A stretch of 64,000 nucleotides of DNA, from NCBI RefSeq assembly GCF_003994335.1, contig NZ_PNQZ01000013.1, positions 186,001 to 250,000 of the forward strand, read 5' to 3'. Positions 63,554 through 64,000 of this stretch are shown here, piece by piece. The notes under the pieces are model-generated. The model searched no databases. It was not told the origin of the DNA and saw only the letters and a program-made list of their open reading frames with translations. Position numbers and translations under genes: made by a program. Numbering within the stretch: position 1 is the stretch's first letter; the number at the start of each line of letters is the position of its first letter. The DNA comes from Asaia sp. W19. GTDB taxonomy: Bacteria; Pseudomonadota; Alphaproteobacteria; Acetobacterales; Acetobacteraceae.

Positions 63554-64000
63554 TTAACCGGCGGCCGCCGCAGTCGCTGCCGGGTACGGCGCATCTGCAT
63601 GGCGGGCCTTCTTGATCGCATCGCGGATCATCACCAGGCCATTCTTGGCACCCGGAATCGAACCACGAACCATGATCAGGTTGCGTTCGGCGTCAACGGC
63701 TGCCACTTCGAGATTAAGCGTCGTGATGCGCTCGTCACCCATATGACCGGCCATTTTCTTGCCCTTGAAGACCTTGCCCGGATCCTGGCGCTGACCCGTC
63801 GAACCATGCGAACGATGGCTGATGGACACGCCATGGGAGGCTTCAAGACCAGCGAAGTTCCAGCGCTTCATGACGCCGGCGAAGCCTTTGCCCTTGCTGG
63901 TGCCGGTGACGTCGACCTTCTGGCCAACGACGAAATGGGCCGCAGAGAGCTTCGTGCCAGCCTCAAGCACGGCATCTTCTGCCACGCGAAACTCGACAAG
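63554..64000 (-). CDS. rplC: 50S ribosomal protein L3, C-terminal part (runs off the window)
   Basis: The open frame continues to the window edge, giving 148 residues beginning [15 protein letters not shown]. Conserved L3 blocks are [14 protein letters not shown] and [20 protein letters not shown]. The N-terminal part and start codon lie beyond base 64000. An apparent GTG start at 63985 is internal. Confidence 0.96.
   Translation of the reverse strand, partial: LVEFRVAEDAVLEAGTKLSAAHFVVGQKVDVTGTSKGKGFAGVMKRWNFAGLEASHGVSISHRSHGSTGQRQDPGKVFKGKKMAGHMGDERITTLNLEVAAVDAERNLIMVRGSIPGAKNGLVMIRDAIKKARHADAPYPAATAAAAG

Overview
The window comes from an alphaproteobacterium, most probably an acetic acid bacterium (Acetobacteraceae). 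That placement is inferred from the gene set: a NadQ-type regulator beside nadA and nadB, the rnhB-ccrM pair, the secY-adk-rpsM order of the ribosomal cluster, the gpmI-envC-ctpA-rppH block and a CsbX-type polyol permease. Base composition is GC-rich throughout. I saw no insertion sequence, prophage, CRISPR array, rRNA or tRNA gene. The window reads as core chromosome with a few accessory-looking operons.

Region by region: (1) 1-3436 holds NAD metabolism on the minus strand (nadB start, nadA, nadQ and an orphan hydrogenase/NuoB-like Fe-S subunit) and a divergent NUDIX hydrolase. (2) 3560-12056 holds cysQ, the tRNA t6A gene tsaC/sua5, two unknown membrane proteins, a two-gene ABC exporter and a secreted M16 peptidase. 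(3) 12188-14485 holds a small unknown gene, upp, msrB and a LysR regulator on the minus strand. (4) 14608-16366 is a divergent operon of a 3-hydroxyacyl-CoA dehydrogenase-like enzyme, whose C-terminal tail has been frameshifted off, and a YWTD beta-propeller protein. (5) 16655-21826 is gpmI, envC, ctpA, rppH. (6) 21870-25552 (minus) is an MsbA-like ABC exporter, a CCA-adding enzyme and a DUF1285 protein. (7) 25698-33233 (plus) is a tightly overlapping MoxR-DUF58-BatA/DUF4159-VWA operon followed by a secreted ankyrin protein. (8) 33365-38173 (minus) is a GH3 glycosidase, ccrM, rnhB and a CsbD-like stress protein. (9) 38439-47756 (plus) is a complete four-gene RND efflux system. (10) 47859-49929 (minus) is DUF1328, an ASCH-domain protein and a polyol MFS permease. 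(11) 50271-64000 (minus) is the S10-spc-alpha ribosomal supercluster from a partial rplC to rplQ, including secY, adk and rpoA.

Several regulatory signals can be read directly: a perfect 8-5-8 palindrome upstream of nadA, a cluster of five GANTC sites in front of rnhB-ccrM, a canonical promoter upstream of rpsM, a terminator-like hairpin between rplO and secY, repeats between the LysR gene and its divergent operon, and clear intrinsic terminators after several operons.

I found no obvious new defence or mobile system. The most unusual arrangement is the orphan [4Fe-4S] hydrogenase/NuoB-type subunit overlapping the start of nadQ. The other top leads are the GANTC cluster before the CcrM operon, the frameshifted dehydrogenase paired with a beta-propeller, and the BatA/DUF4159 fusion with an internal signal-peptide-like segment.
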